Assembly: GCF_001598435.1 (NCBI RefSeq)
Contig: NZ_BCYY01000001.1
Span: 372,001 to 436,000, forward strand
Direction of reading: 5' to 3'
Source: Sphingomonas pituitosa NBRC 102491
GTDB taxonomy: Bacteria; Pseudomonadota; Alphaproteobacteria; Sphingomonadales; Sphingomonadaceae
Length of the DNA: 64,000 bases
The translations under genes were made by a program, and so were the position numbers. Below, one piece after another: positions 1 to 8,656 of this stretch. The notes under the pieces were generated by a model, which was not told where the DNA came from, ran no database searches, and was given only the letters and a program-made list of their open reading frames with translations. Numbering within the stretch: position 1 is the first letter of the stretch; the number at the start of each line of letters is the position of its first letter.

Positions 1-366
1 AATTTCGACGCGAACAGCTTTGTCGATCGCAAGACCGATGTCTGCGTGATCCCGCCGAACAGCTTCGCGCTGGCCCGCACGGTGGAGTATTTCCGCGTGC
101 CGCGCGACACGCTGGTGATCTGCCTCGGCAAGTCGACCTATGCGCGCTGCGGGATCATCGTGAACGTGACGCCGCTGGAACCCGAATGGGAAGGCCATGT
201 GACGCTGGAGTTTTCCAACACCACGCCGCTGCCGGCCAAGATCTACGCCAACGAAGGCGCGTGCCAGTTCCTGTTCCTCAAGGGCGAACAGCCCTGCGAG
301 ACGAGCTATGCCGACCGCGCCGGCAAATATATGGGCCAGCGCGGGGTGACCCTGCCGCGGCTGTGA
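1..366 (+). CDS. dcd: dCTP deaminase, 5'-truncated by the window edge
   Basis: C-terminal 121 residues of dCTP deaminase, which converts dCTP to dUTP in the cytosol as the first step of dTMP supply. The reading frame is open from base 1, so the gene starts upstream; family members are about 185-190 residues, so roughly 65 are missing. Visible hallmarks are [10 protein letters not shown] with its conserved Ser and Arg, and [16 protein letters not shown] carrying the family's catalytic Glu. The protein ends in RGVTLPRL. It converges on asd, and a hairpin lies between the two genes. The frame and motifs leave little doubt. Confidence 0.95.
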   Translation, partial: NFDANSFVDRKTDVCVIPPNSFALARTVEYFRVPRDTLVICLGKSTYARCGIIVNVTPLEPEWEGHVTLEFSNTTPLPAKIYANEGACQFLFLKGEQPCETSYADRAGKYMGQRGVTLPRL

Positions 367-371
367 GAAAA

Positions 372-408
372 GCATCTCCTCCCCCGGCTTCGCCGAGGGA
401 GGAGATGC
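372..408. terminator. Hairpin terminator between convergent dcd and asd
   Basis: A 12-bp perfect stem (GCATCTCCTCCC at 372-383 with its complement at 397-408) encloses a smaller CGGC/GCCG stem. Read on the minus strand it is followed by TTTTC, so it fits an intrinsic terminator for asd. It probably also ends dcd transcripts, although that side lacks a T run. Confidence 0.7.
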
Positions 409-414
409 GAAAGA

Positions 415-1440
415 TCACGCCTTCTGCAGGTGCCGGCGGCCGAGCAGCTCCGCGATCTGCACCGCGTTGAGCGCGGCGCCCTTGCGAAGGTTGTCGGACA
501 CGCACCACAGCGACAAGCCGTTCTCCACGGTCGAATCCTCGCGGACGCGGCTGACATAGGTGGCGTATTCGCCGACGCACTCGATCGGCGTGACGTAGCC
601 GCCATCCTCGCGCTTATCGACCAGCATGATGCCCGGCGCCTCGCGCAGGATGTTCTGCGCTTCCTCGGCCGAGATCTCGTTCTCGAACTCGATGTTGATC
701 GCTTCCGAATGGCCGACGAACACCGGCACGCGCACGCAGGTCGCGCTGACCTTGACCTTGGGATCGAGGATCTTCTTGGTCTCGGCGACCATCTTGAACT
801 CTTCCTTGGTCGAGCCGTCGTCGAGGAAGCTGTCGATGTGCGGGATCACGTTGAAGGCGATCTGCTTGGTGAACTTGGACGGCTCGACCTGGTCGCCGAC
901 GAAGATCGCGCGGCTCTGGTTGAACAGCTCGTCCATGCCCGCCTTCCCGGCGCCCGACACCGACTGGTAGGTCGCGACCACCACGCGCTTGATCTTCGCG
1001 GCGTCGTGCAGCGGCTTCAGCGCCACCACCATCTGCGCGGTCGAGCAGTTCGGGTTGGCGATGATGTTGCGGACCTTGTAGCCGTCGATCGCCTCCGGGT
1101 TCACTTCCGGCACGATCAGCGGCACGTCCGGGTCCATGCGGTAGAGCGAGGCATTGTCGATCACCGTGCAGCCGGCGGCGGCGAACTTCGGCGCGTACTT
1201 CGCGCTGCCTTCGGAGCCGATCGCGAACAGCGCCATGTCCCAGCCGGTGGGATCGAAATGCTCGATGTTCTGGACCTTGTACTGTTTGCCGGTCTCGCCG
1301 AAGTCGACCATGTCGCCGGTCGAGCGCGACGACGCCAGCACGGCGAGATCGTCGATCGGGAATTCCCGCTCGGCCAGGATGTTGAGCATTTCGCGACCGA
1401 CATTGCCGGTGGCGCCTGCGACGACGACACGGTAGCCCAT
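415..1440 (-). CDS. asd: Aspartate-semialdehyde dehydrogenase
   Basis: 341 residues, normal length for the family. The enzyme reduces aspartyl phosphate to aspartate semialdehyde with NADPH, feeding the lysine/diaminopimelate, threonine and methionine branches in the cytosol. An N-terminal Rossmann motif GATGNVG (residues 9-15) binds NADP. The catalytic cysteine is C132 in ANPNCSTAQ, followed by the conserved SVSGAGK. Start ATG at 1440 gives the canonical MGYRVVVAGATG beginning. The gene stands alone on the minus strand, convergent with dcd. Its promoter should lie in 1441-1664, where I recognise no other gene. Confidence 0.97.
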   Translation of the reverse strand: MGYRVVVAGATGNVGREMLNILAEREFPIDDLAVLASSRSTGDMVDFGETGKQYKVQNIEHFDPTGWDMALFAIGSEGSAKYAPKFAAAGCTVIDNASLYRMDPDVPLIVPEVNPEAIDGYKVRNIIANPNCSTAQMVVALKPLHDAAKIKRVVVATYQSVSGAGKAGMDELFNQSRAIFVGDQVEPSKFTKQIAFNVIPHIDSFLDDGSTKEEFKMVAETKKILDPKVKVSATCVRVPVFVGHSEAINIEFENEISAEEAQNILREAPGIMLVDKREDGGYVTPIECVGEYATYVSRVREDSTVENGLSLWCVSDNLRKGAALNAVQIAELLGRRHLQKA

Positions 1441-1664
1441 TTGTACCTCTTTCCTCCGAACGCCGACGTGAAGCGGCGTGCGTGCTCTTTAGTGGGGATG
1501 GAAGATGGAATGCACCAGCATTCCGCTGCTTCGCTGCACAAGCGCAGCTATCGCGCCCGGATTACGGGCGCGGGGTAATTCGCGTGGATTTGGCGCGTTT
1601 TCGAAGCATCGCGGCCGCCACTAGCAGAAACAAAGCTGCGTGGCGAGCCTCTTTTTGCGCAACT

Positions 1665-3014
1665 TCATGCCGCAGCCCATCCTGGCTCCGGCCCTGCCCC
1701 ACGGCGCCGTCGGAACGGCTGCCACTGCACATAGGCGAGCGAACGCCACGCCCATTCCATCGGTCCCATCGCAAACGCCCGCAGCCACAGATTCGCGACG
1801 ATCACCTCGAACACCAGCACCGCCAGCACGATGCCATACAGTCCGCTCCAGCTGAGCTTGCCCCAAAGCCCCGGTCCCCAGGGCGCGAACAGGATGTAGA
1901 TGGCGATGAACTGCTGGAGGAAATAGAGCGAGAAGGCCGTGCGCCCCGCGGCCTTGAACGGCGCGAGCACCGCCTGCCCCACCCCGCTGCGCACCATCAG
2001 GTTGACCAGCGCGACATGCCCGATCGAGACCAGGATCCGCGCCGGCTCCTGCGTGATCCAGTAGCTGTGGACGATCGGCACGGGCGACAGGGCCTCATGC
2101 GCGCCGATGGCGCGTGCGATCAGGCCGGGCACATAGCAGCCCAGCAGCAGGATCACGTAGAAGCGCGTGCTGCGTCCGCCCTGCACCACCCGCCACTTCC
2201 ACAGCGCGATACCCACCAGCATCATGCAAAAGGCCTCCGCGATACTGAGCCCGATCTGCGGCGCCATGAACTCGAAGTAGAATCCGATATACATGCCGGC
2301 ATAGGCAAGGAAGCTGCCGCTATGGCCCTGCTTTTCCATCTCGCGGACCTTCTTCACCTCGGCGCCGCCGGTCGCGCGGCGTTCCAGCAGCTTTTGCCAA
2401 TCCTTCTGCTTGGCCTGCTCGTCCTTCGTCAGCGGCTGGTGCGCGGCGACCTTCTTCTCGATCACCGGAACCGCGGCTACCAGTTCGGCCCGATCGAGAT
2501 AGATCGGCACGCCGCTCACCGCCATGCCGAGCGCGAACAGCGATCCCAGCGCGAGCAATAGGCGCGGGCCCAGCAGCCGGAACGGAAAGAGGAACAGCGC
2601 CGCTAGCGCATAGATGTGGAGGATGTCGCCGGTCCACAGGAACACGAAGATGTCGAGCAGCCCGAACCCCAGCAGCCACAGGTTGCGCCGCCAATACAGG
2701 TCCGCAACGGCAACGGGTCCGTCCGGCCGCATCGCGCGCGATGCCAGCACCATCAGGCCGCAGCCGAACAGAATCTCCAGCACACCGCGCTGGGTGCCTT
2801 CCAGTGCAACCTGAACAATGGCCCAGCTCCATTGGTCCAGCGGCGCCCAGCCGATCATTTGCATGCGGTTGAACATCACCACGGTCGTCTGACCTTCGAA
2901 CGGTATGTTCATGAAAAAAATGCCGAGAATGGCGAGACCACGCAAGATGTCGAGAATGTCGATCCGCGCCTTGCTTTGTACCGGCGCAAGTTGCGCCGCT
3001 GCTTCCAATGCCAT
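1665..3014 (-). CDS. DUF418-type multi-pass membrane protein
   Basis: 449 residues, strongly hydrophobic with about ten predicted membrane segments. The N-terminus RIDILDILRGLAILGIFFMN is the signature of the DUF418 (YeiB-like) inner-membrane family, related to acyltransferase-3-like proteins. The substrate is unknown. A charged loop between roughly residues 170 and 220, rich in Lys/Glu, interrupts the membrane segments. The C-terminal half holds the family motif around AAGRTAFSLYFLQQF and GPMEWAWRSLAY. It lies between asd and a chemoreceptor gene on the same strand with separate spacing, so it may be its own transcription unit. Function cannot be assigned further from sequence. Confidence 0.85.
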   Translation of the reverse strand: MALEAAAQLAPVQSKARIDILDILRGLAILGIFFMNIPFEGQTTVVMFNRMQMIGWAPLDQWSWAIVQVALEGTQRGVLEILFGCGLMVLASRAMRPDGPVAVADLYWRRNLWLLGFGLLDIFVFLWTGDILHIYALAALFLFPFRLLGPRLLLALGSLFALGMAVSGVPIYLDRAELVAAVPVIEKKVAAHQPLTKDEQAKQKDWQKLLERRATGGAEVKKVREMEKQGHSGSFLAYAGMYIGFYFEFMAPQIGLSIAEAFCMMLVGIALWKWRVVQGGRSTRFYVILLLGCYVPGLIARAIGAHEALSPVPIVHSYWITQEPARILVSIGHVALVNLMVRSGVGQAVLAPFKAAGRTAFSLYFLQQFIAIYILFAPWGPGLWGKLSWSGLYGIVLAVLVFEVIVANLWLRAFAMGPMEWAWRSLAYVQWQPFRRRRGAGPEPGWAAA

Positions 3015-3088
3015 GGCTCGCCCCCGTCGTAAGACGAAGGCGAGCCTATAGTTTGGTTAATGCCACGTCGAGTCGGAAGAATCGGGCC

Positions 3089-4951
3089 TCAGAAGCTGGC
3101 CCATTCCTCGACTTCGGCACTGGTCTGGCGCACGGCGGTAACGGTGGCGACGTGCGGCGCGTTCGACGCGACCGGCAACGCATGGACCTTCGACCGGGCC
3201 GGCTTGCGGTGGCTGCGGTCGCCGGCGTTGAAACGCGAGGCCTGCTCGGTCAGCGCGTTGACTTCCGAGCTCAGGTTGCGCGCGGCGGCCGAGGTCTCTT
3301 CCACCATTGCCGCATTCTGCTGGGTCGTCTGGTCGATGCTGTTCACCGCCGTCGCCACCTGGGTAACCGCGGTCGCCTGGACCTGGTTATCCCGGGCCAT
3401 CGTCTCGAGCAGCGAATGGACCTCGTTGACGTCGCCGACGATCGCGCCGAGCGCGCTGTCGACGCGGCGAACCATGTCGACCGCGGCGTTGATGTCGGTC
3501 TGCGTCGCGGTCAGCTGGTCGCGGGCGCGGCCCGCTTCCTCTTCGGCGCGCATTGCCAGGGCCGAAACGAGGTCGGCGACGACCGCAAAGCCGCGGCCCG
3601 CCTCACCCGCACGGCCGGCCTCGACCGCCGCGTTCATCGCGAGAACGCGGGTCTGGAAGGCGATCTTGTCGAGGCCTTCGATCACGTTGTCGATGCCCTT
3701 GGCGCTTTCGGACACGCGGGTCATCGCCTGCATCGCCTCGTCCGCGACGCTGCGGCCCGAATCCACGACGCCGATGGCGCCGGTCGCGCGCTCGACGGTC
3801 TTAACCGAGGCGGTAGCGGTCGCCTTGATCCGCTGATCCATCTGGCTGACGGCGGCCGAGGTTTCTTCCAGGCTGGCGGCGGCGCCTTCGGTGCGGCGGG
3901 CAAGATCCTCGCTGGCCTGCGCGATCTCGGCCGAGCCGGTCGAGATCGTCTCGGCGCTCTCGATCACCGCGGTGATCAGTTCGCGCAGCGAGTTGACGGC
4001 GGCGTTGAAGTTCTGCTTAAGCCCTTCATATTCGGGGTCGAAGCGCGTTTCAATCGACGCGGTCAGGTCGCCGCTGGCGAGCTTGCCGAGGCGATCCTCG
4101 AGCGTCTCGACGACGATCTGCTGCGCTGCATCGGCACGCTTCTTGGCCTCGGCCAGCTCTTCCTGGCGCATCGCGGCTTCCTTGAAGACGAGCACCGACT
4201 TGGCCATCGCGCCGACTTCGTCGCCGCGCTGGGTGCCGGGCACCTCGACATGGTTGTTGCCGCTCGCAAGGCCCCGCATCGAGTCCTGCAGCCGTTCCAG
4301 CGGACCGGAGATCTGAGAACGCGTTACGAAGACGGCCAGGCCCATGGCGCCGACGATCGCGATCACGGCAATGCCCAGAAGCATCCAAACCGAGCTGGCG
4401 ACGGTGGCGCTCATGGAATCGGACTGCGCCTTGCCGTCCGCGACGCGGCGATCATTGTACGCCCGCGTTTTTTTGGTAAGCGCTTCCGCAATGCCGTCGG
4501 CCTTTGCGAGTTGCACCTGCGCCGCCGCGTTGTTGTTGGCAAGGCCCATCTCGACGGCCGGCAAGAGCACCGACTGCAGCTCGTCCAGCACTGCTTCGAT
4601 CGCCTGAACTTCGGCGGCTGCATCCTTTTCGGTGGCGGCCACTTCGTCCAGATATTGCTTGGCCTGCTTGTACGCGTCGAGCTCGTCCGCTGCCGCCTTC
4701 TTGGCCTGCGACGAGGCGCCGTCATAGGCGAGCGTCTTGTAGCCGCTGTACATCATCGCGAAGCCGAGGCGGTTCACCCGGATCAGCTTTGCGGTGTCCG
4801 GCATCTTCACGTCGGTCAATTGCGAATAACCGTCGTCGATCGACCGCATGACGCGCCCGCCATACCAGGCGACGCCCAAAGTCACGATGCCAAGTAGACC
4901 CAGCATCATCATGATCTTGAACTGAATTTTGAGATTGGCCAGGATTTGCAC
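3089..4951 (-). CDS. Methyl-accepting chemotaxis protein
   Basis: 620-residue transmembrane chemoreceptor. TM1 is about residues 12-31 and TM2 about 186-209, enclosing a mostly helical periplasmic ligand domain of about 155 residues. A HAMP segment follows, then a long coiled-coil signalling domain. The hairpin tip (about 427-465) reads AFQTRVLAMNAAVEAGRAG, recognisably MCP but with Arg where most family members have Asn. The next helix has DLVSALAMR instead of the usual EVRALA. The protein ends in EWASF, which fits the x-W-x-x-F pentapeptide that tethers CheR/CheB in other receptors. Start is GTG at 4951 behind AGGAGG. No che genes are adjacent, so this is an orphan receptor locus. The ligand is unknown. 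Confidence 0.93.
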   Translation of the reverse strand: MQILANLKIQFKIMMMLGLLGIVTLGVAWYGGRVMRSIDDGYSQLTDVKMPDTAKLIRVNRLGFAMMYSGYKTLAYDGASSQAKKAAADELDAYKQAKQYLDEVAATEKDAAAEVQAIEAVLDELQSVLLPAVEMGLANNNAAAQVQLAKADGIAEALTKKTRAYNDRRVADGKAQSDSMSATVASSVWMLLGIAVIAIVGAMGLAVFVTRSQISGPLERLQDSMRGLASGNNHVEVPGTQRGDEVGAMAKSVLVFKEAAMRQEELAEAKKRADAAQQIVVETLEDRLGKLASGDLTASIETRFDPEYEGLKQNFNAAVNSLRELITAVIESAETISTGSAEIAQASEDLARRTEGAAASLEETSAAVSQMDQRIKATATASVKTVERATGAIGVVDSGRSVADEAMQAMTRVSESAKGIDNVIEGLDKIAFQTRVLAMNAAVEAGRAGEAGRGFAVVADLVSALAMRAEEEAGRARDQLTATQTDINAAVDMVRRVDSALGAIVGDVNEVHSLLETMARDNQVQATAVTQVATAVNSIDQTTQQNAAMVEETSAAARNLSSEVNALTEQASRFNAGDRSHRKPARSKVHALPVASNAPHVATVTAVRQTSAEVEEWASF

Positions 4952-4959
4952 GCTCAGTT

Positions 4960-4985
4960 CCTCCTAGGCGCCCCAGGAGGGGCGC
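4960..4985 (-). promoter_or_regulatory. Leader of the chemoreceptor gene: SD and competing hairpins
   Basis: On the minus strand the ribosome binding site AGGAGG (4960-4965) is preceded by CCTCCT (4975-4980), its exact complement. The same CCTCCT also sits in and beside the loop of a 7-bp hairpin, GCGCCCC/GGGGCGC (4979-4985 with 4968-4974). The two pairings are mutually exclusive, so the leader could in principle expose or hide the start. A TATAAT-like box on the same strand at about 5003-5008 would place the transcript start just upstream. This is inference from base pairing only. Confidence 0.4.
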
Positions 4986-5014
4986 AGATCTCCCATCCGC
5001 GCATTATAGAAGAA

Positions 5015-5044
5015 GGGGCGCGCCGCTTTGCCGCGACGCGCCCC
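5015..5044 (-). terminator. Terminator of the S9 peptidase gene
   Basis: Stem GGGGCGCG/CGCGCCCC (5037-5044 with 5015-5022) with further internal pairing. On the minus strand it is followed by TTCTTCTATAA. It lies just past the peptidase stop codon at 5080. The same AT-rich tail could double as the -10 region of the chemoreceptor gene. Confidence 0.6.
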
Positions 5045-5079
5045 CGGACTTTTACGTATCCGTGTGCGTTCCTAAGGCC

Positions 5080-7311
5080 TTACTTGGTCAATGCGCGATC
5101 AAGGAAGCCAAGGATCGTGTTCCACAGATGCTCGCTGATGCCCGGGCCGCCTACCCGGTGCGTCTGGCCGGGATAGAGCATCATTTCGAACGGCACCTTC
5201 TGCTGCTGCAGCGCCGCATACATGGCGGTACCGTTCTCCAGCACGACATTGTCGTCCGACATGCCGTGGATCATCAGCAGCGGATCGGTGATCTTCGCCG
5301 CATCGCCCAGCGTGCTCGACGCCTTGTAGGCCTCCGGCACCTGGCGCGGATCGCCCATGTAGCGTTCGGTATAATGGGTGTCGTACAATTCCCACCTGGT
5401 CACCGGCGCGCCCGAAATGCCGGCGGCGAAGGTACCCGGCGCCGCCTCCAGCATCTTCAGCGTCATGTAGCCGCCATAGGACCAGCCATAGGTGGCGATG
5501 CGCTTCGCATCGACGAACGGCAGCGTCTTGAGGTAGTTGGCGCCGGCCAACTGGTCCTGCACTTCCACGCTGCCCATCGCGTGCCAGATCGCACTCTCGA
5601 ACGCGACGCCGCGATTGGCCGAACCTCGATTGTCGATCTGGAACCAGATATAGCCGTGCTGCACCAGATATTGCTGGAGCGAGCCGCCCCAGGCGCGGCT
5701 GACCGTCTGCGAATGCGGCCCGCCATAATGCTGGAAGAACACGGGGTAGCGCTTGCCCGGCTCCAGCTTGGGGGTGATCATCTCCCAATGCAGGTCGGTG
5801 CCGTCGGGCCCCTTGATCGTGCCGAAGGTCCGCTCCCGATGCGCCGCCAGATAGGGCTGGTAGGGGTGTTTGGGATCGCTGACCGCATTTTCCTGCACCC
5901 AGGCGATCCGCTTGCCGTCGGCATCGGCCAGATAGACCTGGCGCGGTTGGTTGGGATTCGATCGGCTGACGATCGCGCGGGTGCCGCTGGCATCCATGCT
6001 GGCGCCGTTCCACCAGCCGCGCTCGGTCAACCGGGTGATCGCGGCGGGCTTGCGATAGTCGATCCAGTAGAGGTGCCGCTCCAGCGGATCGTCCTTGTTG
6101 CCCTGGAAATACAGGCGTCCGTGCTTCTGATCGACGCTGATGCCGTCGGGCGCTACTTCCCACGGGCCCTTGGTCAGCTGGGTGAATTTGCCCGCCTGCC
6201 AGCGATAGAGATGGCCGTGGCCGTCGCGCTCGGACCACCAGATCAGGCTGCCGTCGTCGAGCGGCTTGAGGCCGTAGCTGAGGTTGATCCAGCTTTTCGG
6301 GGCAGCCTTCTCACTGAACAGCACGCGCGCCGCGCCGGTGGCGGGATCGACCGCGAGCAGATCGAGCTGGGTTTGCGCCCGGTTCTCGCGCTGGACATAC
6401 AGCGTCTTGCCGTCCGCCGCCCAATCGACGCGCGCCAGATAGATGTCGGGATCGGCGCCCAGATCCACCTTCACCCGCTTCTGCCCGTTCGGATCGACCA
6501 CATAGAGTTCGACCAGGGCATTCTGCGTGCCCGCCTTGGGGTAGCGCTGCTGGACGATGCTGGTGCCCTCGGTGCCGATCGCTGCGCGGGTGACGATGCC
6601 CACGGGCGCCTCGTCGAACCGCTCGACCGCGACATAGGCGTCGTTCGGCGCCCACCAATAGCCGTCGCTGCGCGCCATCTCCTCCTGCGCCACGAACTCC
6701 GCCTCGCCCCAGTGCACGGTGCCGGCGCCGTCGGGCGTGACCCGGGTCGCCTTGCCGCTGTTCAGGTCCATGACGACGAGGTTCTGGTCCTGCAGGTAGC
6801 TGGCGAACCTGCCCGCCGGACTCAGCGCCGCGTTGAGCTTGGGCCCCGCAGCGGCGGGCAGCTTGTCGACCTCGCCCGTCAGCCGCGCGCGGAAAAGCTC
6901 GCCGTCCAGCGGGACCAGGATCGAACGCCCGTCGGGCGCCCAGTCATAGCTGACGATGCCCTTGGTGCCGCCGATGCGCGCCCGCTCTCGCTGCATCTTC
7001 TCCGCTTCGGACAATTCCGCGCCGGAGCCGAGCTTCTTCGAATCGACCAGCATGCGCCACTGGCCGTTCGCGGTATCCAGCGCCCAGAGATCATAGCGCT
7101 CGCGGTCATCGTCGCGGTTGCGCAGCAGCGTCAGATACTTGCCGTCGGGCGACAGCTGCACCGCCCGGGGGGCGGGTCCATCCAGCGCAGGGCTGCCGAA
7201 GAGTCGCTGCAGCGTGAGCGGCTGCGCGGACTGCGCCTGCGCCGCGGCCTCAGTCATGCTCACCCCCATTGCGATCGCCGCCCCGGCAACGCCCAGCATC
7301 CATTTGCGCAT
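5080..7311 (-). CDS. Secreted S9 family prolyl oligopeptidase / dipeptidyl peptidase IV-like
   Basis: 743 residues from ATG 7311, chosen because it begins a clean signal peptide (MRKWMLGVAG...AAAQAQ); an in-frame start 27 bases upstream would add non-signal sequence. The N-terminal two thirds is a beta-propeller with WAPDG and WSERDGHGHLYR repeats. The C-terminal third is an alpha/beta hydrolase with nucleophile S611 in GWSYGGY, Asp about 686 in GMSDDN and His about 718 in GQTHR. This is the complete DPP-IV triad. Family members cleave X-Pro or X-Ala dipeptides from peptide N-termini in the periplasm. It stands alone on the minus strand with its own terminator. Fine specificity is not readable. 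Confidence 0.93.
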   Translation of the reverse strand: MRKWMLGVAGAAIAMGVSMTEAAAQAQSAQPLTLQRLFGSPALDGPAPRAVQLSPDGKYLTLLRNRDDDRERYDLWALDTANGQWRMLVDSKKLGSGAELSEAEKMQRERARIGGTKGIVSYDWAPDGRSILVPLDGELFRARLTGEVDKLPAAAGPKLNAALSPAGRFASYLQDQNLVVMDLNSGKATRVTPDGAGTVHWGEAEFVAQEEMARSDGYWWAPNDAYVAVERFDEAPVGIVTRAAIGTEGTSIVQQRYPKAGTQNALVELYVVDPNGQKRVKVDLGADPDIYLARVDWAADGKTLYVQRENRAQTQLDLLAVDPATGAARVLFSEKAAPKSWINLSYGLKPLDDGSLIWWSERDGHGHLYRWQAGKFTQLTKGPWEVAPDGISVDQKHGRLYFQGNKDDPLERHLYWIDYRKPAAITRLTERGWWNGASMDASGTRAIVSRSNPNQPRQVYLADADGKRIAWVQENAVSDPKHPYQPYLAAHRERTFGTIKGPDGTDLHWEMITPKLEPGKRYPVFFQHYGGPHSQTVSRAWGGSLQQYLVQHGYIWFQIDNRGSANRGVAFESAIWHAMGSVEVQDQLAGANYLKTLPFVDAKRIATYGWSYGGYMTLKMLEAAPGTFAAGISGAPVTRWELYDTHYTERYMGDPRQVPEAYKASSTLGDAAKITDPLLMIHGMSDDNVVLENGTAMYAALQQQKVPFEMMLYPGQTHRVGGPGISEHLWNTILGFLDRALTK

Positions 7312-7648
7312 CCAACACTCCGCCACGCCGGCACCCATTGGCCCGGTGGCGATGGTTTATCGCCGGAACCCGCCGCGTAAAGGCCCCGCGCATTATCGCG
7401 GCAGATGAAACGCCCTCCGCATCCAGCCCCGATGCGATGCAGCCCAAACGCCCTCAAACGCCGCCGCAAGTCGCTTATATGCCTCACAAAAGCATAGTCG
7501 AATGAAAGACCTTCACCAACGCGAATAAACAGCCTCGACGGCAGACTAAATTATGTTAATATGCCATTCACGTAAGTTGCGGGAAAGACCGCAGCCTCCG
7601 GTGGAGGCGCGGAGTGAGGTGCGCTCAACCGATCAGGAGAAGTACCGC
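7312..7648. promoter_or_regulatory. Divergent intergenic region, S9 peptidase / small wHTH-like gene
   Basis: 337 bases without a credible gene. The first 200 are GC-rich and should hold the peptidase promoter. From about 7545 the sequence turns AT-rich (TAAATTATGTTAATATG near 7547-7563), a plausible -10 area for the gene at 7649. A Shine-Dalgarno AGGAGA lies at 7635-7640. I see no general-stress (GGAAC..GTT) promoter here. Confidence 0.4.
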
Positions 7649-7942
7649 ATGTCGGTGGATCGTCTTGCCAGGATGCGTACGGGTGCTCCGGTAGAATGCG
7701 CCACACGGTTGCTGCAAGAGCATTGGCCCCGTTCTACCTTGTTGACGCCGGCCGATGTCGGACTCGGCGGCCAGGAGACGGGTGCCGCTGACTTTCTGGG
7801 CCTTGTCGAATGGCTCAGCGATGCGGGATTTCTGAGCTACGAAGCCCTGGTCTTCAACAGCGACGGACCGATGCTGGTCGATGCGACCCTCACTGCACGG
7901 GGCCGCGCCATGCTTGCCCGCGAGGGCGATCGCGCCAACTGA
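7649..7942 (+). CDS. Small winged-helix-like protein, paralogue A
   Basis: 97 residues of unknown function. Start ATG 7649 is preceded by AGGAGA at 7635-7640; a longer upstream reading frame exists but lacks an SD. The sequence aligns along its length with the protein at 8758-9066. Shared elements include LLQEHWPRSTLLTP versus VLQRSWPGSATLTP, a GFLSYEAL/GLLAYEAL helix and TLTARGRAML/ALTARGRAVL. The ending Y-E-A-L ... L-T-A-R-G-R resembles the recognition-helix/wing end of winged-helix regulators, so DNA binding is a reasonable guess, not shown. No signal peptide or membrane segment. It lies beside a convergent GAF-domain gene. Confidence 0.75.
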   Translation: MSVDRLARMRTGAPVECATRLLQEHWPRSTLLTPADVGLGGQETGAADFLGLVEWLSDAGFLSYEALVFNSDGPMLVDATLTARGRAMLAREGDRAN

Positions 7943-7972
7943 ACCGCGCCGGCCGGCAGCCGCTTCCGGCAG

Positions 7973-8371
7973 TCAGTGAATGCTGCACACGGCGCGGTCC
8001 AGGCACCCGGCAAGGGCCCGGAGCAGAGCGATATCCGCGTCGTCGAAATCGCGCTCGTTGCGGCCGAGCACGGCCAGGGCACCGATCCTGCGCCCATCGC
8101 GCCACAAGGGCACCGAAAGCTGGCTCCGGTACCCAAGGGCAAGCGCCTCTACCGGGTCTGCCAGTCGCCGCGCCGACTCTTCGGGATCGACACCGTCGGC
8201 CGCGGCAAGCACGATGCGCGCGCCGGCCTTGAGAACGGCCACCTCCGCGCGCAGCAGCGCCACCGCTGCCCGTACGATCCGGCTCTCTTCCGCCCCGATT
8301 TCGGCATCGACGTCCTGCGCGGACCGATTCGCCGACGTTGAACCGGCCAAACTCCAACTCGACATAGACAT
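7973..8371 (-). CDS. Small stand-alone GAF-domain protein
   Basis: 132 residues from ATG 8371 (upstream CAGGG as weak SD); a much longer in-frame extension upstream has no coding character. The C-terminal half shows the end of a GAF fold: RSQLSVPLWRDGRRIGALAV, then NERDFDDADIALLRALAG, as in small-molecule or redox sensor domains. The N-terminal half is helical (RAAVALLRAEVAVLKAGARI). No output domain is fused, so it probably works through a partner. It is convergent with paralogue A (30 bases apart) and divergent from paralogue B, with a palindrome-rich 386-base spacer upstream. Ligand and partner are unknown. Confidence 0.75.
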   Translation of the reverse strand: MSMSSWSLAGSTSANRSAQDVDAEIGAEESRIVRAAVALLRAEVAVLKAGARIVLAAADGVDPEESARRLADPVEALALGYRSQLSVPLWRDGRRIGALAVLGRNERDFDDADIALLRALAGCLDRAVCSIH

Positions 8372-8388
8372 ACCCTGGTGAAAACGGT

Positions 8389-8420
8389 TGCACCGTATGC
8401 GACTCGCGCACTTTGGTGCA
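8389..8420. repeat. Inverted repeat TGCACC-N20-GGTGCA
   Basis: TGCACC at 8389-8394 and its exact complement GGTGCA at 8415-8420 lie just upstream of the GAF gene start at 8371. A third TGCACC occurs at 8445-8450. Spacing and position fit an operator or a leader hairpin of the GAF transcript. Confidence 0.45.
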
Positions 8421-8534
8421 GTACGGGAATGTACCATCGGCTTTTGCACCAGGATCGAGCGGCCACCCTGTTCCAGAACGAGACGGCACGAAGGAGTTAT
8501 CAACCGGTAAATTCGTTTCGGACCTAAACCACAT

Positions 8535-8553
8535 CTAGGCAGATTTTGCCTAG
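8535..8553. repeat. Palindrome CTAGGCA-N5-TGCCTAG
   Basis: A perfect 7+5+7 dyad in the middle of the GAF/paralogue B spacer. The size and short spacer fit a homodimeric regulator operator better than a terminator, since no T run follows on either strand. Confidence 0.5.
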
Positions 8554-8631
8554 CAGCGTAAATGATGCGCCACAGCACGCGTGCGAATACGGAAAAGCCG
8601 ATTCGCACCGCGGGCGGGTTAGGAATGTTGC

Positions 8632-8656
8632 GGAACCGGCCAAGGGTCGATGGCGT
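8632..8656 (+). promoter_or_regulatory. Candidate EcfG-type general-stress promoter
   Basis: GGAAC at 8632-8636, a 17-base spacer, then CGTG. The alphaproteobacterial EcfG (general stress response) consensus is GGAAC, a 16-17-base spacer, then CGTT, so this matches in the -35 box and spacing with one mismatch in the -10. It lies about 100 bases upstream of paralogue B. It could be chance in GC-rich DNA. Confidence 0.3.

Noticed and set aside
3008..4897. A 629-codon plus-strand frame opposite the chemoreceptor
   Set aside because: Antisense shadow. The minus-strand product has complete MCP architecture.
5062..7380. A 772-codon open frame on the plus strand across the S9 peptidase gene
   Set aside because: It is the antisense shadow of a gene with intact catalytic motifs. 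High GC leaves long stop-free antisense frames throughout this window.
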